A stretch of DNA of 64,000 nt from Polytrichum commune (GCA_950295325.1 OX485806.1:10354001-10418000), one strand, 5' to 3'; shown: positions 45,267 to 57,394, counted from the stretch's first letter. Notes: generated by a model from the letters alone, not told the origin. Made by a program: numbers and translations.

Positions 45267-46320
45267 TATGGGCAATAATATTCACCGACTTAAAGTCTAA
45301 TCTTACTTCCCCCAAGTATGGTATACTGAGATAAAACTAATTTAACTTTTAAAGCTCATGAAACCAAAAAACTCATGAAACTAGAAGTACATCAAGGTGG
45401 GATTGAAAATAGTAATTGCCTAGAATAACGGAACATCATGGCCTCTTTGAAATAACGACCAATATCTATCAACTTAATAATCCAATTGGTAGGAAGACTT
45501 GAGGCGACTTAGCACTACATTATGGAACATGGAAAGAAATACATGTTATCAAAGGGGACTCTCCAGACCAACACAAAGTGTGCCTCGTTTCTCAACTCCA
45601 ACGCAAGAGCAAAAGTGACAACTTGTTATTTCTAGAGATTGAGATTGTTGGGTGCCATCGACTGGCTTCAAACATGTAGTTTGTATGATACTTGTAGAGA
45701 AAATTTGAAGTTGTCATATAATAGAGGTAATTAATGCTTGCAGGTGGTGGGACCCACACTAAGGATATGCTTGGGATTGGGGAGCACATGGTGAATTCAT
45801 CAATGGGTTAACTTAGGTTGACTCAAGTTAATTGTTTTAAACCTTCGTTTTAGAATATCAGTCGCATTTGTAAGTCATTGAGTTTGGGTGAAGGGTGAAG
45901 GGTTTTAAGATTATTGGATTTGCAGATTAAAATTTTATATTTGTTGATTTCTCTACTATAACGCATGTAGAGTCTATGACAAAAACTCGAGATTCACAAT
46001 TCAAATACGGTGGCTCGAAGTCTACAATGGAAAGTATCGAATACATGCTACTACATTCGGTACTCATAAAGTATAAGGTTCTTTATTATCTTGCTTTCTC
46101 CCAAGGTTCTTTATGTGTACTAAGTTCTAATAACAAACAATCATGAGTGCGGGGGGAAATCGTAGTCTATGATCGGGCTAGATATTGGCCGCACACAACG
46201 AACCATAGAACAAGGGACAAGGATCTTATTCCTCTTTGTAATAAATGCACTTGCTCTTTTGGGTTGGGTAGTACTATAGATGTGTAGTAGTAATTATAAA
46301 CCCTTGTCCTACTACATGAC
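45267..46320. other. Unassigned stretch
   Basis: No gene or repeat that I can support. Confidence 0.35.
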
Positions 46321-46800
46321 TACGGCTATGAGTAAGATATTCACAACACCTACCGATGGGAGGGTGAACCGGGGGAGGGGACGGTGAAATTTTTGTTTAC
46401 TAGTGAAGAGTGCAAGTGTTGCTATTTATATACAAAATGTTAACTTTTGTATCAATATCAAAGTTTTCCCAAATTAGACTGGTGAGTTTAAGTTGGGGAT
46501 GGTAATCATCTTATAAGAGGCCAGGGCAAGATGCCCACCTCCCGAGTTGGGGCCCTACAATTATTACCAAGATAAAGGGGGTCTTGTAAAAACACGACCC
46601 CGTATGTTTGTGGTTTATTCGTTTCAAGTGGGTCCTTTCAGACAAGTATGGGTCTTTTGATGTCCATTTTCAAAGTCAATTTTCAAAAAAGAAAAATATC
46701 TATATGCTATAATAGAATTGCATGTGTTTGCATCTCGGATAATATGGGTAGGGGCCCAACTCAAGGAGGTGGGTGTCTAGCCCTGACCCCCTAAAGGGGG
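46321..46800. repeat. Fragment of a widespread dispersed family, partly inverted
   Basis: TTCACAACACCTACCGATGG (46331) matches 9931, 17501 and 61391. GATGCCCACCTCCCGAGTTG, GGGCCC at about 46527 faces the reverse form GGGGCCCAACTCAAGGAGG at about 46752. GATAAAGGGGGTCTTGTAAA (46571) matches 23390. This is probably one decayed element with inverted inner parts. Coding content none. Confidence 0.5.
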
Positions 46801-48606
46801 ATTTGTTTTTTAAACCCCCTCTACATGTGTTAGGAAATCCAATCAGATTAGACGTCTTACTCTTTGAGTTGTCACCTCCCCTCCCCCCCAAAAAAAACAA
46901 TCTTACCTCCAACTTGTAAAATCCTAACATATTACATGTATACATTTCTATGCAACTTGTCAGGTTAAGAGCCCTCCAAGTTATAAGCGAGAGAGAAATA
47001 TTGCATTCGAGCATATCTCTCATTCATCCAATATATGCACTTGAAATAATTTGCAGCCCAAATGCTTCTTCTTTTTTGTATAAAAATAACTTGACACCGA
47101 AATTGATTTTAAAGACTCCAAGATATTATAATCCAAGTTGTTTTTAAATGAATTGGCTACAAACCTATAGGGTGTCAAGCTTTTATGTAATATGTATGGC
47201 TAACCTTGTTTGGTTCAAGTCCAATGGGAACTTCCGGACTCCCATGGACCTCCAATCACACAAGAGCCTCAATAGTTACCTTTATATTATTACAAGTGTG
47301 ACATAGTTGTCCTTGATGTTCTATCATACTCGGTCACGGAAACGCATGTCCATGGTACCCTTGAGGAAAGGATCCCATCAGTCATGTTAGGCACATCAAC
47401 ATAAGCAATTCATTTAGTGTTTTCATGTTTCAATACCAAGCATAAAGCCAAAGAGCTTCATATTTTATTTCTAAACATTTGGGGATGTTTTGGGGTTGAT
47501 GAAATCCACATGATGGTGAGAAAACAAGCAGTCAAATTGGATGCAAAGTCCTATAACGAGGTTAGCTACGCGGAGGGTTTCTTGTCATGAAATGCATAGT
47601 TTTTTAACCTTATAGTATTGTTCATTTTGTAAGGGAGACCCACACTAAGTGGAGAATTATGCCTGAAAATTTCCCGACCCCAAAGTGCGGCTAAGTAATG
47701 CTATGCCTAGAAGAAGTGGGCTAGTCGGAAAAGAGTAACCATTTAAGACCCCTCTACCTTAGTGCTTCCGTACTAGTTTGTGCACTAAAACCCAGGCAAC
47801 CCCCTTCCAAAGATTGAGGGAGGCCTTGGAAAACGTGAATTCACACCCTTTGGAGACCCACGCCCAATGGAAGTGTGTCTCTGTGGAATATGTTCAGTTC
47901 TAGTTAACATGTCGGCCCGTGATGGTAAAGTAGTACTTATAATGAGTTATAATACGCACACATTATACACATTAGAGTTGTTTTTGTAAAGTACAGCAAA
48001 TGAAACCATGGGGTCTAGTCCCAAACCATGAGTTCATGAGAATTGACACAAAGTCACCCAAGTCTTCTTAATGCTTGACTTACCAGACAACAAGAGCAGC
48101 GTCGGGCTTTTATAGTTTGGCTATAAAAGCTAGGTCGTCCTATCAGGATGGGTGGGCCACGCTAGCTTTGGATAGGCCGATCCGGAAATTAGGGCAGTGG
48201 GTCCCCATGCGCATACCCTATTTTAGATCCTAACATTCTTTCAAAGTTTCAGAGGTGGAATAAGGAGGTTCCCAGAGGTTTCACCCAACTTTCAAAATAG
48301 GCTCTTATACACGACGAGCTAACGATCTATTAATAGATATTTTCACAAAGAAGGATCAACCCCACGGTTCTAACCCTTTTTGAGGTACTTTACGGATAAC
48401 TATAATGTTAGTGAAAGATGCAAAGCCTACCTTAGTGTAACTAATGTTGTGTAAAATTGGCTAACGGCACTAACACCACCACCACTAGAGCCCCTTCATC
48501 CACACCTCCATCACAAAGCAATTTTCGTTACAAACGTTGTGGGGAGTCTCTTAAGTAACATGGACAAGTTTTAAATTAATTTATATATCTTCTCCCAAAT
48601 AGCCTA
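46801..48606. other. Unassigned stretch with minor repeat fragments
   Basis: Near 46990-47035 and 47160-47205 are single pieces of the hairpin unit found at 10858-11455 (TCTCATTCATCCAATAT; ACAAACCTATAGGGTGTCAA). AAGAAGTGGGCTAGTCGG near 47711 and AGACCCCTCTACCTT near 47747 are a reversed bit of the long-inverted-repeat element. No gene recognised. Confidence 0.4.
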
Positions 48607-48670
48607 CTTCTACAAGTATATTAAACACTCGGTTAGTACAAGATGATTAGCAAATCCAAATCGGGACTCT
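48607..48670 (+). repeat. Core fragment of the long-inverted-repeat element
   Basis: CTACTTCTACAAGTATATTA, AACACTCGGTTAGTACAAGA and TGATTAGCAAATCCAAAT correspond to the family core. Confidence 0.6.
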
Positions 48671-49440
48671 ACTCATTTACCATTATTATGGACAAATCTT
48701 ATATCTACGTTTACTCAAATCTTAGTTCAACAATCATTTTAACTATCACTTGCCTACAAACTATAAATCCATGTTGATTTCATATAAATATCTATGTTGG
48801 TGTAGATGGAAATACTCTTGCTCCTTAAACTCATTTCAGGTTTACATATGAAACTGCACCTGTGATCAAGGGTGAAGCATCCCTCATTCACGCCAACTTC
48901 TAGTTGGTGCCATCTCTCTCTAGTCAAGGGACTCAATTGATATCATATTTGCAACGATGCTCAATCAATTGAGGAGATGGGAGGAGAGAAACTCGAACAT
49001 CTAGGCAATTGTTGTGCAAAATCAAGTGAATGATTGCATCCTAAGTAATAAGTATTGCTTTTGGGTATCAAGGAATGAATGTTTGGGAAGTTCATGATGT
49101 GGTCAAGGATTGAGAGTTTAGGTGGTTCCAAAAGCGGGTGGGGTGGGGTGGGGGGAGAGATAAATTTGATGACCGGTTGCGTGATGGGTTTCAAGTCGAT
49201 CTAGAGTAATACGTACGGAAGGAGAAGAAGAAAAATTATACTTGCGTGATTGGGAGTTGCTCGATCGCCCACAATTCAAACTCGTACATGGAACTTGCTC
49301 GGCGCTATGAGTGGCAATAGTTTGGATTCCAAACGTACTCAATGGCCAATCATCAAGCGGTGAGGCCATGATTAACCCTAATTAATCCCACAAACGGTTT
49401 CTTTGGTGCTTGCTTCTCATCATCCATGTCTCACGTTCCA
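48671..49440. other. Unassigned stretch
   Basis: No gene recognised; a GGGTGG/GGGGAG patch lies at 49137-49158. Reverse-strand open frames there are short and lack domains. Confidence 0.35.
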
Positions 49441-49446
49441 CTCAAG

Positions 49447-49800
49447 GTGGACGTGTCTAATTCGGTTACTTTTTCTTTATCGGACACCTATATTTGAGTG
49501 GTATGTGGAAAGGTGTGACTTCGAGAATGGATACTAAAGACTTGTGTTTAAGAGAGATTGCATTACGTGTTCAAAATATGATAACCATTTTGGGTATATT
49601 AGTTGACATGATTTGGGGGGGGGGGGACCTGTATGACCATTTAAAGAGCACAAGAATCGTCACTTTGTTAATGAATAACATATTTTTCAAGAGCTTTGAG
49701 AATTATGGGGAAAGTGGCTATGGCCTTGGTTTGGATTTGCTAACCATCTTGTACTAACTGTGCGTTTCATATCCAAGAAGAAGTGGGGTAACCATCCAAC
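49447..49800 (+). mobile_element. Arm plus core of the long-inverted-repeat element
   Basis: GGTGGACGTGTCTAATTCGG, ATCGGACACCTATATTTGAG, AGAGATTGCATTACGTGTTC and ATGATAACCATTTTGGG run as in 32205-32340. The reversed core TTTGGATTTGCTAACCATC, TTGTACTAACTGTGCGTTTC follows at about 49730. The opposite arm is missing or very decayed. A G12 run lies at 49615-49626. GGTGGACATGACTAATTTGG at 50483 is a further fragment. Confidence 0.7.
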
Positions 49801-50276
49801 ACCGATCTTTGTTACAAAGGAGATGGAGGATGACATCTTGGCTCCATACACTTCTCAAATAAGAAAACACAATGATTTTTTTTCTTTTCATTAGAGTTAT
49901 TTGCACTATTTAATAGGCTTAATCACCCAGTCAAATCATGTAGAACCTGGGGTTAGGCTTATTGCTAGCAAAAGGCCAAGGTATTTTGGACTACATAATC
50001 AATGAGAGGAGAGTGGATGATGAGCTAGGGGATCGGATAGTCATTCGCACACATACTCGAGATGGTTATCAGTTATAATTGGTTGGCTCATGAACCAATG
50101 ATATTGTGCCTTCATGGATGAGCATTTGTGACAAATTCTGATAATCATTCTCTTATGAGATGAGCGATCAGTTATGATATTCTAGATGCATCACTACGTC
50201 AAACAAACCAACAATGTTGGTGCCACCATAACATTATTCATATTCATAACAATGTTTCATAGGACTGACAATATTC

Positions 50277-50323
50277 CACAAAATATTCCCCACATTTAGA
50301 CTGAATGTGGAGAATATTTTGTG
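50277..50323. repeat. Near-perfect 20-bp hairpin
   Basis: Arm CACAAAATATTCCCCACATT (50277-50296) pairs with 50304-50323 with a single mismatch, around a 7-nt loop. Small, AT-rich and isolated. It may be the fused ends of a deleted MITE. Too short to call a microRNA precursor by itself. Confidence 0.7.
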
Positions 50324-51606
50324 CAGCATGTTCATTGCATGTTTTCAATTCCGAATGTGGCATCCTGTAAAACTTTGCATGAAACTCTTAGTGTGCTTGA
50401 AATAGGCATCGAAATGCCATAATCATGTCTCTATTTCTGAATCCCAACTCAAGGTTTCTAACATCGTTGGAAACACTCATAAGGTGGACATGACTAATTT
50501 GGTTACTATAATTATTTGGACACAACACATTTATTCGAATATCGGATGGGATTATGCGAATCGAATGTGTTTCTTCAATTTGAATATGAATAAACGCTTG
50601 GGAAGGGGTTGACCAAATGGCTTGGTTTGCAACAATGGCTACTTCAACCCCTAAAGGCTCAAGCAATCTCTCCAAAATCGTCTAGGAAAGTTTAGTCTAA
50701 TTCAACAACTTGTTTTGAAGAAAATCCATCCATGATATGGTGCATTTGACCGTACGGATGACATCTTTGTAAAGTTAGCATCATCCACACAAAATTGTAT
50801 CCATCCATGTGTTTAAAATCAGAAGATTTTAATGTAAATGTGTACGATGATCTATTCATGTAGAGGTGACTGCCCAAACAAAAAACCCTTCTTGACCTTG
50901 AGGGGTTGGATAATTTTAATAGTTACAATTTCCACCCAAAATGCTCCATGTTACGCAAGTAGCTGAGCATGTGCCATCAAGGTTGGTGGGACCTGGCCGC
51001 CAAGGGAGGTCACTCCATTTGTCAAGTTCAAGACCATGTGTAGTAAAAATTATGACTAATACTTTTTGAGATGCATCACAAAGATGAGCCAAAATTTTAT
51101 TAGATTTTATTTCTTGAGTAGGTTTATATGGTATCTATTACATTGGGGGGGAAAAATGTTCACCACTTCTCGTTATAAAACATATCGATTCTAACTATAA
51201 TGATGTGAAAATTGACTGAAACATTTACTACAAAAAATGACGATGAATAAAAATTTCCAAAAATAATAGATATATGTTGTCAATGGTTTTATATCTCTAG
51301 TAAAATAAAAGTACGGGTTTGAATTAATTATAGCATATAATATAGGGGTAGTTGCACGTAGTTCCTAATGTGCACAAAGTGATCTCCTTGGGCCCGAGCG
51401 TGACTCACAAACACTTTCTAACAAACTTTGTTACTTCTACCTTCAGAAAGCAAACATGTAGTAGCTACTAGAGTATGTTATGCTTCGTTATAAATTTTCA
51501 ATAAAACCTTTGGACCTTTGAGGGTTAAGGTGGGGGGGGGGGGGGGGTATGCTCACGTGAAATCTATTTGTTCATCATCATTGAGACAAATTCTCAATTC
51601 TTCATT
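50324..51606. other. Unassigned stretch with a G16 run
   Basis: G16 at 51532-51547. No gene recognised. Reverse-strand open frames at 50388-50675 and 50692-50877 have no known domains. Confidence 0.35.
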
Positions 51607-52535
51607 CGATTCACCGTTAAAGAGAGATTGGACTACATGAGGCAAATGGCTATAGACATGATTTGGAACAAGTAATCATCTCACACTAATTGCATGTTTC
51701 ACACCTTATGAGAAGTGGGTACAAAAGTTAAGTGACCATTTAGCACCTGCTTATCTTAATGCATTATACTGACATCACCAAATGTAATACGAGATCATCA
51801 TGTGTAGCATAGTGTTGACATCTTTTCCACTTTCTTCTTGTGAGACCATTCACCATTAACGAGAGATTGGACTATGTGAGGCGAATGTCTATAGACATGA
51901 TTTGGAACAAGTAATCATCTCACACTAATTGCGTGTTTCACACCTTGTGAGAAGTGGATATGAGAGTTAAGTGACCATTTAGCACCCGCTTACCTTAATG
52001 CATCACGTTGAGATCACCAAATGCAATATGAAACCAACACGTGTAGTATAGTGTTAGCACGTTTTTCGCTTTCCTCTTGGGTGACCATTCACCATTAAAA
52101 AACAAATTTGGACTATGTGAGGCAAATGGCTATGGACTAGATTTGGAAAGTAATTATCTCACACTAATTGCGTGTATTGCCAACCTATGAAAAGTGGATA
52201 TGAGGGTTAAGTGATCATTTAGCACCCGCTTACCTTGATGCATCATATCGAGATCACTAAATGTACTATGAAACCAACACGTGTAGTATAGTGTTGGCAC
52301 CTTTTTCGCTTTTCTCTTGGGCGACCACTCACAATTAAAAACTATGTGAGGACTATGTGAGGCAATGGACTATGGGCTTGATTTAGAAAGTAATTATCTC
52401 ACACTAATTGTGTGTTTCGCCAACCTATGAGAAGTGGACCATTTAACATCCGATTATCTTAATGCATCATATCAAAATCACCATCGTATATATCATAGCG
52501 TTGGCATCTTTTCCACTTTCCTCTTGTGAGACAAA
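51607..52535 (+). repeat. Satellite-like tandem array, four units of about 240 bp
   Basis: The landmark GGACTATGTGAGG (with variants) recurs near 51630, 51869, 52110 and 52349, a period of 239-241 bp. Units share TCTCACACTAATTG, GAGAAGTGGRTA, TTAAGTGACCATTTAGCAC, CAACACGTGTAGTATAGTG and CACTTTCCTCTTGGG. The inner TTGGACTATGTG ... CTCACACTAATTGCGTGTTT matches, in the same orientation, an arm-to-core segment of the long-inverted-repeat element (49547-49780), so the array probably arose by amplification of that element. The last unit is partial. Non-coding. Confidence 0.9.
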
Positions 52536-54454
52536 ATTGATGCCAAAACGACAACAATGTCCAAAGTATAATGCTCACGCCGTGATAGAGATTGACATTG
52601 CCAAGTGGTGCTTATCTTAAATAAGGAAACTTGCTCACCATATGTTGACACTAGCTTATTATTGATTGTGGACGCATCCATTGTTGTTGATGTTGGCCCA
52701 TGGATGGGGATTGGTGGTGAAGTTCAACTCGATGTGCCACAATAGCAACACGTGGTTGTTTCTACTACGAGTTCTTACGCTAGCAAACTTCTCTATCTTC
52801 TCACCAACGACATAATGTTGAATACAAGATTTTTTCGAGGGCCACGATGGGTACGATCTTAGAACGTGGCACAACCCACATTTTGGGTGGCTCAAGCCAT
52901 CAAAGATTGAGGGACTCTTCTTTTGAGCTTGCTTCATGAGCAAAGCAAGAAAAGAAAAAGAAAAAGTGAAAGTGAAAGCCAATGTTTTTAATATTGGTAT
53001 GCGATGTTTGTTCACCATTTCCTACCCATGGCTGATGGCCATGTGGTCATGAGGGGTTGCGGAGGTGGCTTAGGGCCTATTTCACAGGTGGACCGTGGGT
53101 AAGTGTTGGTTTTATCAAGTTTTAGTGTTGGTGTTTGTAGGTAGTTTAATCGAGTGGGACCACAACAAAACAACCATAACTCTTGGTTATGTCCATTTTG
53201 CTATCAGTTCAAGGTCTTCTCTTGGAATGAGATTTAGGATACACCAATGTATCATATGGCCATGCGAAAACCTAAGATTCAAAATGGCACCCTATGATCT
53301 AGGGGGGCAAGAGGGAACTATTTCTTGCTTACAATCGTATGTATGAATGTTGTGCGAGTATCATCATATTTTATATTAGTTGGACTGTATGATCAATATT
53401 TTTCTTTTTTCTAATATCATTCTTAAGGAGGCAACTTTTTCCAAGAGGACAATATTTTTTAAATTATCCAGGTTTACGGACCATGCAATGACCTCGATGA
53501 CCTGACCTCAACACTCATGCCAATTTACAAACATAAAACTAGTTGAGTAATGTCATGGACATTGCATTGCATAGCTTAAGTTTATGTTATAATTGTATTA
53601 ACAAATGATAACTGCCACATAGACAATAGCATTTCTCACATCATGTCATAGATATGACATATATGTACTTTGAATAACACTAAATTAGTGACCCGCATCA
53701 TATGTTCACCAATTGGCTTAAATTCATGGCAAACATAAATTCCAGGGGTTCCAGTAAAAAACTATCCCTCGAAGGTTATGGGTCATTTAACATAACCTAA
53801 TTTGCATTAGGAAGAGGTTTCGCCCTTCGACCGAAATTTCTTAGGGTGTGCCACACATTTGACATGATTGTTATTAGAGTTCATAAATGACATGCATACT
53901 TTTTGTGTGATGGAGATTAAGGTAAACAATGCCATTGGGTGGACCTAGTTTGCAGCTACCTGCCACCGGCTGGGTCTAATGAATGATCATTATCTAATAA
54001 TTTTTCTCACTTGACTCATACATGGGCTTTGATGCTAATTCAATAGTCAGAATTGATAAAAATGTAAATATGATCTACAAGAAAAAGTCAATGTTTCACC
54101 TCAACTCACATACATGCCACAATGTCTTTGCCCTTCCTCCCCTCCTTTCACTTTAAAGAATGGCCATTAGGGACCATGTTGTATGGTCCACTATTTGACC
54201 ATTATCTAGCTCTCATTCTTACTAGATTCATATGAGTCTCTAATGCTAATTTTGGGTCAATTTGCTAGTAAAAGAAAATACTAGTTATATTCTCTCTCTC
54301 TCTCAAAAAAAAAAGACACATGAGAAAGGCATTACATAAGGTGTGCAATGTGAAATGCTCTCATCTTATTACATTGAATATGGTAAATATTGCAGGCTTC
54401 TATTCAGAGTTCGAAGACCCACATTGCAGCGCACCATTCATCCTCAACCCACAC
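52536..54454. other. Unassigned stretch
   Basis: No gene recognised. A (TC)n(A)n patch lies at 54288-54314. The reverse-strand frame at 52659-53018 has Phe/Ser and Lys-rich ends derived from GAAAG/GTGAAA repeats (52950-52975). Confidence 0.35.
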
Positions 54455-54530
54455 TAATAAGCATTAGATTAATTATAGTGGGCCGCATTATTATTATTCT
54501 AGTAACAACTTACCTCTCTAATGCTTATTA
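54455..54530. repeat. Inverted repeat with 14-bp perfect arms
   Basis: TAATAAGCATTAGA (54455-54468) is exactly complementary to 54517-54530, around a 48-nt spacer rich in ATT. Outer bases ACAC / CGTAT do not pair. Could be a decayed MITE. Confidence 0.6.
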
Positions 54531-54789
54531 ATACGAGCCACATTAAAAATCAAGAACGTAGACTAATCCCCAAGTTGGTACTATCATAACTCAAATACTA
54601 GTTATTACCATGAAAAGCAGTCCCCATAAATTGTTAACAAGACAACACACCAATCTAAAGAGACTGACTGTGCTACATATTTATCTCAATGCCACACTAA
54701 ATCAAATACTAAGTGTGCCTATTTGTGTTATGTTAGTCAAACAAAAATGTAATAGTTAGTAAAAAAAATGCATAACATCACATACCTCC

Positions 54790-54896
54790 AAATAGTACCC
54801 CACACTATTTACCGTACTCCGTGTCTACATAGAGAAGAGGGCTTGCTCAATGCGAGTAACCCACACTATTTACCCCAGTAGTCTGTCTATATATAT

Positions 54897-54930
<34 letters not shown>

Positions 54931-54955
54931 GCCGGCCTTGGCACTTGCTCAACGT
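54790..54955 (+). repeat. Small tandem duplication with expanded (GA)n
   Basis: CCCCACACTATTTACCG ... GGGCTTGCTCAATGCG (54797-54860) is followed by CCCACACTATTTACCCCAG ... GCACTTGCTCAACGTGC (54861-54958). The second unit has a (GA)n expansion at about 54897-54931 where the first has CATAGAGAAGAG, so the microsatellite grew after duplication. Confidence 0.7.
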
Positions 54956-56129
54956 GCTCGGCCCGACAAAGGGCCGAGTGGGGCCCACTCAGTACAGCTC
55001 AGCAATCATGATGTGGCGTCCGGCAGGCAACTCCTTTGCCACCCGGGCCTTAAGATATGCTTGTAAACATTTATCCCGCCTGGCTAATAAGTAAAGTTGG
55101 CCAGGTTGCCGCCGGTGCACCGGTGCGGCTACGTGTGCCCATTCAACATGAGCCGGCAACACGGTAGCACAACGCCTCACGCCACACAAAACCCTCATTC
55201 CCCACCCTAACAATACCTCTAGAAACGCTTAGTTTATACTGGCGTAAAGACGCGGCCCTAATGTTTGTTTGTTATGGCAGGGCACCTGATGTCGCGTAAT
55301 CTGCCTCTGGTTTTCCCCGGAGAGCAGTTTGGTTTCCTGTTATGTACATGGGGAAGCATTTAGAAAGAAAGTACGGCTAGGTCCTAGCAGACCGGCTATT
55401 GGAGATAAGCCCCTGGCGCAGGCTCAGGCTTGCGTCCTTAGGGGTTCTAATTTGCGATAATGCCCGGTCTCTTGGACCTCGCCTTCTACATGAAAAGTCA
55501 AGCTGTGCCTTAAAAAAAAAGTTAGGAATGTAGCTTGTATTAATAACTAGAAGAAGGAGAAAAAAGGACGGTAAAAGCATATGAGTCATGGGCCATTGCC
55601 CCATGGTATTGGAAACTTGTCATGCGTCACGGGAATGTGTGGAGATCTACGAGTGCAGTAGATTTGCATCGTTCTTTCACCGATGCATGACGATTGCCTA
55701 GGACCCATATGTTGAGAGTAAGACCAAATACTGTAGTACGTGACCATGGTAGTTTTGATGTTTATTGTATTATTGCAAGATTTTTTTAATGCTATCGTTG
55801 TGGATATGATCCATTTATGTGAAGACAAAGCCGGAATCTAATCTAATATTATATGCTCTCCAAAATGGCGTCTTGATGAAAATGAATGAATTATTCAAAA
55901 AAATAAAGGTAAGAAATTGTTTAAAGCACACATGGAGGACGGTACGTTCGGTCTATCTTTAATTGGTTAACTATTTGGGGGATGTGATGATTCGCACAAA
56001 GTATCTTTCCTATTTTGTAAATGTATTAAGGGATCCGACTTTAATGATAATTAACCAAATTTTAATGGTTTCTTGAGGCTCAAAAGTTGGGACTTTGCCT
56101 CTCTGTTGGGACTAGCTAACATAAGTGGG
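54956..56129. other. Unassigned stretch with a small GC-rich patch
   Basis: 54960-55210 is GC-rich and has a reverse-strand frame ending ...ELPAGRHIMIAELY that looks protein-like, but it has no partner exon or recognisable family. At 55371-55525 a GC-rich segment ends in GTGCCTTAAAAAAAAAG, which could be a retroposon tail, though no target duplication was found. Confidence 0.3.
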
Positions 56130-56163
56130 CTTGGGACTTGGGACTTGGGACTTGGGACTTGGA
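56130..56163 (+). repeat. (TTGGGAC)n minisatellite
   Basis: Four to five head-to-tail copies of a 7-bp unit TTGGGAC. Not telomeric in this context. Confidence 0.9.
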
Positions 56164-56212
56164 ACCCCATGTGAATTGGCCCTAAGGGTTGAGTGGTAAT
56201 CTAGATGAGGTA

Positions 56213-56575
56213 CACTAAATGTCATGTTTAGTGTCACTATGGTCACTTTTTGGATGACACTTCATATAAATAAGTGAACAAATACTGTCATAGATGATGG
56301 ATGAGTTCATCCATTGGCCATAACCCTACCTTCTCTTGTGAGCAACTTGTGATGAAATATTGTCATGGATGATTGAAATTTGGATAGAAAATTGCTTGGT
56401 AAGAGACAGTAATTGCAACACTGTAAACCTATAATCCCCCAAACTGTTTTTACAAGGAATGACAAATTATGTTGGGTTAACAAGTAGTGTTCGTGACAAC
56501 AACACTATACCGTGCTCGACAATTAGTATCGAGGAAGTCGATTACAGTTGGTGACACAAAATATCATGTTTAGTG
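56213..56575 (+). mobile_element. MITE type 2, best-preserved left half
   Basis: TA-CACTAAATGTCATGTTTAG at the left and AAAATATCATGTTTAGTG at the right. The interior in order is TCACTATGGTCACTTTTTGG, GATGGATGAGTTCATCC, TTGTGAGCAACTTGTGATG, TACAAGGAATGACAAATTAT, GTTGGGTTAAC. The right flank is GA, not TA, by later mutation. About 363 bp, no transposase. Confidence 0.85.
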
Positions 56576-56919
56576 GAGTATTCACATAAAGTATATTATA
56601 CATATTAATTGCATTGTTGTCTTTAAGCAGTTGTGACACATTGCCCGTGCACAACATACCGAAGTCAAGCAAGTGTCCGGATCTAATCATTAAATCATTA
56701 ATGCAGTAGTAAACAACATTGTTTTGTAGAAACACTCAAAAATAGCAACCTCGCAACAGCTTATCCAGTGTCCCGGGAGAATTTTCGGGCATCATTAATA
56801 AACGGTCCAAATCCCTAGTTAGTGCTTCAAAGTCCAACTGGTTCCAAGCAGTGTTTATGTTTGACAAAGTTTTTGCAAGTTTTTCTCTTTTGACATGCAA
56901 AAACTTGCACAAAAAAAAA

Positions 56920-57025
56920 ATGCACGTCAATTGACACGCACAATCTAGAAATTGACACGTAATGTGACTTGTGAAGAAAAAAATCACACGTCAATTGACA
57001 CACTAGAAATTGAAATGACACGTAT
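56920..57025 (+). repeat. Local duplication with CACGTCAATTGACAC motif
   Basis: CACGTCAATTGACACG, CACAATCTAGAAATTGACAC (56924-56960) recurs as CACGTCAATTGACACA, CTAGAAATTGAAATGACAC (56986-57022). The palindromic TGACACGT/ACGTCAA words lie just upstream of the TATA box at 57037 and might be subterminal motifs of the hAT element, or promoter elements. This is inference only. Confidence 0.6.
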
Positions 57026-57036
57026 TACTTGAGTAC

Positions 57037-57190
57037 TATAAAGTGCAGCTCAAGTATCCGGAAAACATAACCCATAACAGTAGAACTTCCTACACTCACT
57101 CACATACTTAAATTCAACTTTGCTCTTGCAATTTCCTTTGTAACCGGGAGCTAAGACGGTGATCGGAGAGTGAGACTAACTAGGAACATG
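57037..57190 (+). promoter_or_regulatory. Candidate TATA promoter and CA-rich leader upstream of hAT remnant
   Basis: TATAAA at 57037-57042 is followed about 30 bp later by a leader of plant type (AACTTCCTACACTCACTCAC and CTTTGCTCTTGCAATTTCC). The first ATG, at 57188, opens only an 18-codon frame (MARQMFVSPWCLHILHSI). An imperfect tandem duplication of 26-27 bp (GAGTTTTTTCTTGCTTCCA...) follows at 57248-57300. The transposase frame begins about 200 bp later (ATG 57395). It may be the transposon's own promoter. Confidence 0.4.
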
Positions 57191-57394
57191 GCGAGGCAAA
57201 TGTTTGTATCACCATGGTGCTTGCACATCCTCCACTCCATATGAGTTTTTTCTTGCTTCCAACCAATGTGAGTTTTTCTTGCTTTCAACCAAAGTTGTTT
57301 TGAGCAATTCCCTTTGAATCGCAAAGCTCCCTTGTTGAAAGCATCTTAATCCCTTTGAGCTTTCTTGGAGCTGGAGAGGCTTCTTATTGCAAAA

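Noticed and set aside
54989-55213. Reverse GC-rich frame ending ELPAGRHIMIAELY as a gene exon
   Set aside because: No recognisable family, no neighbouring exons or splice signals that I can support.
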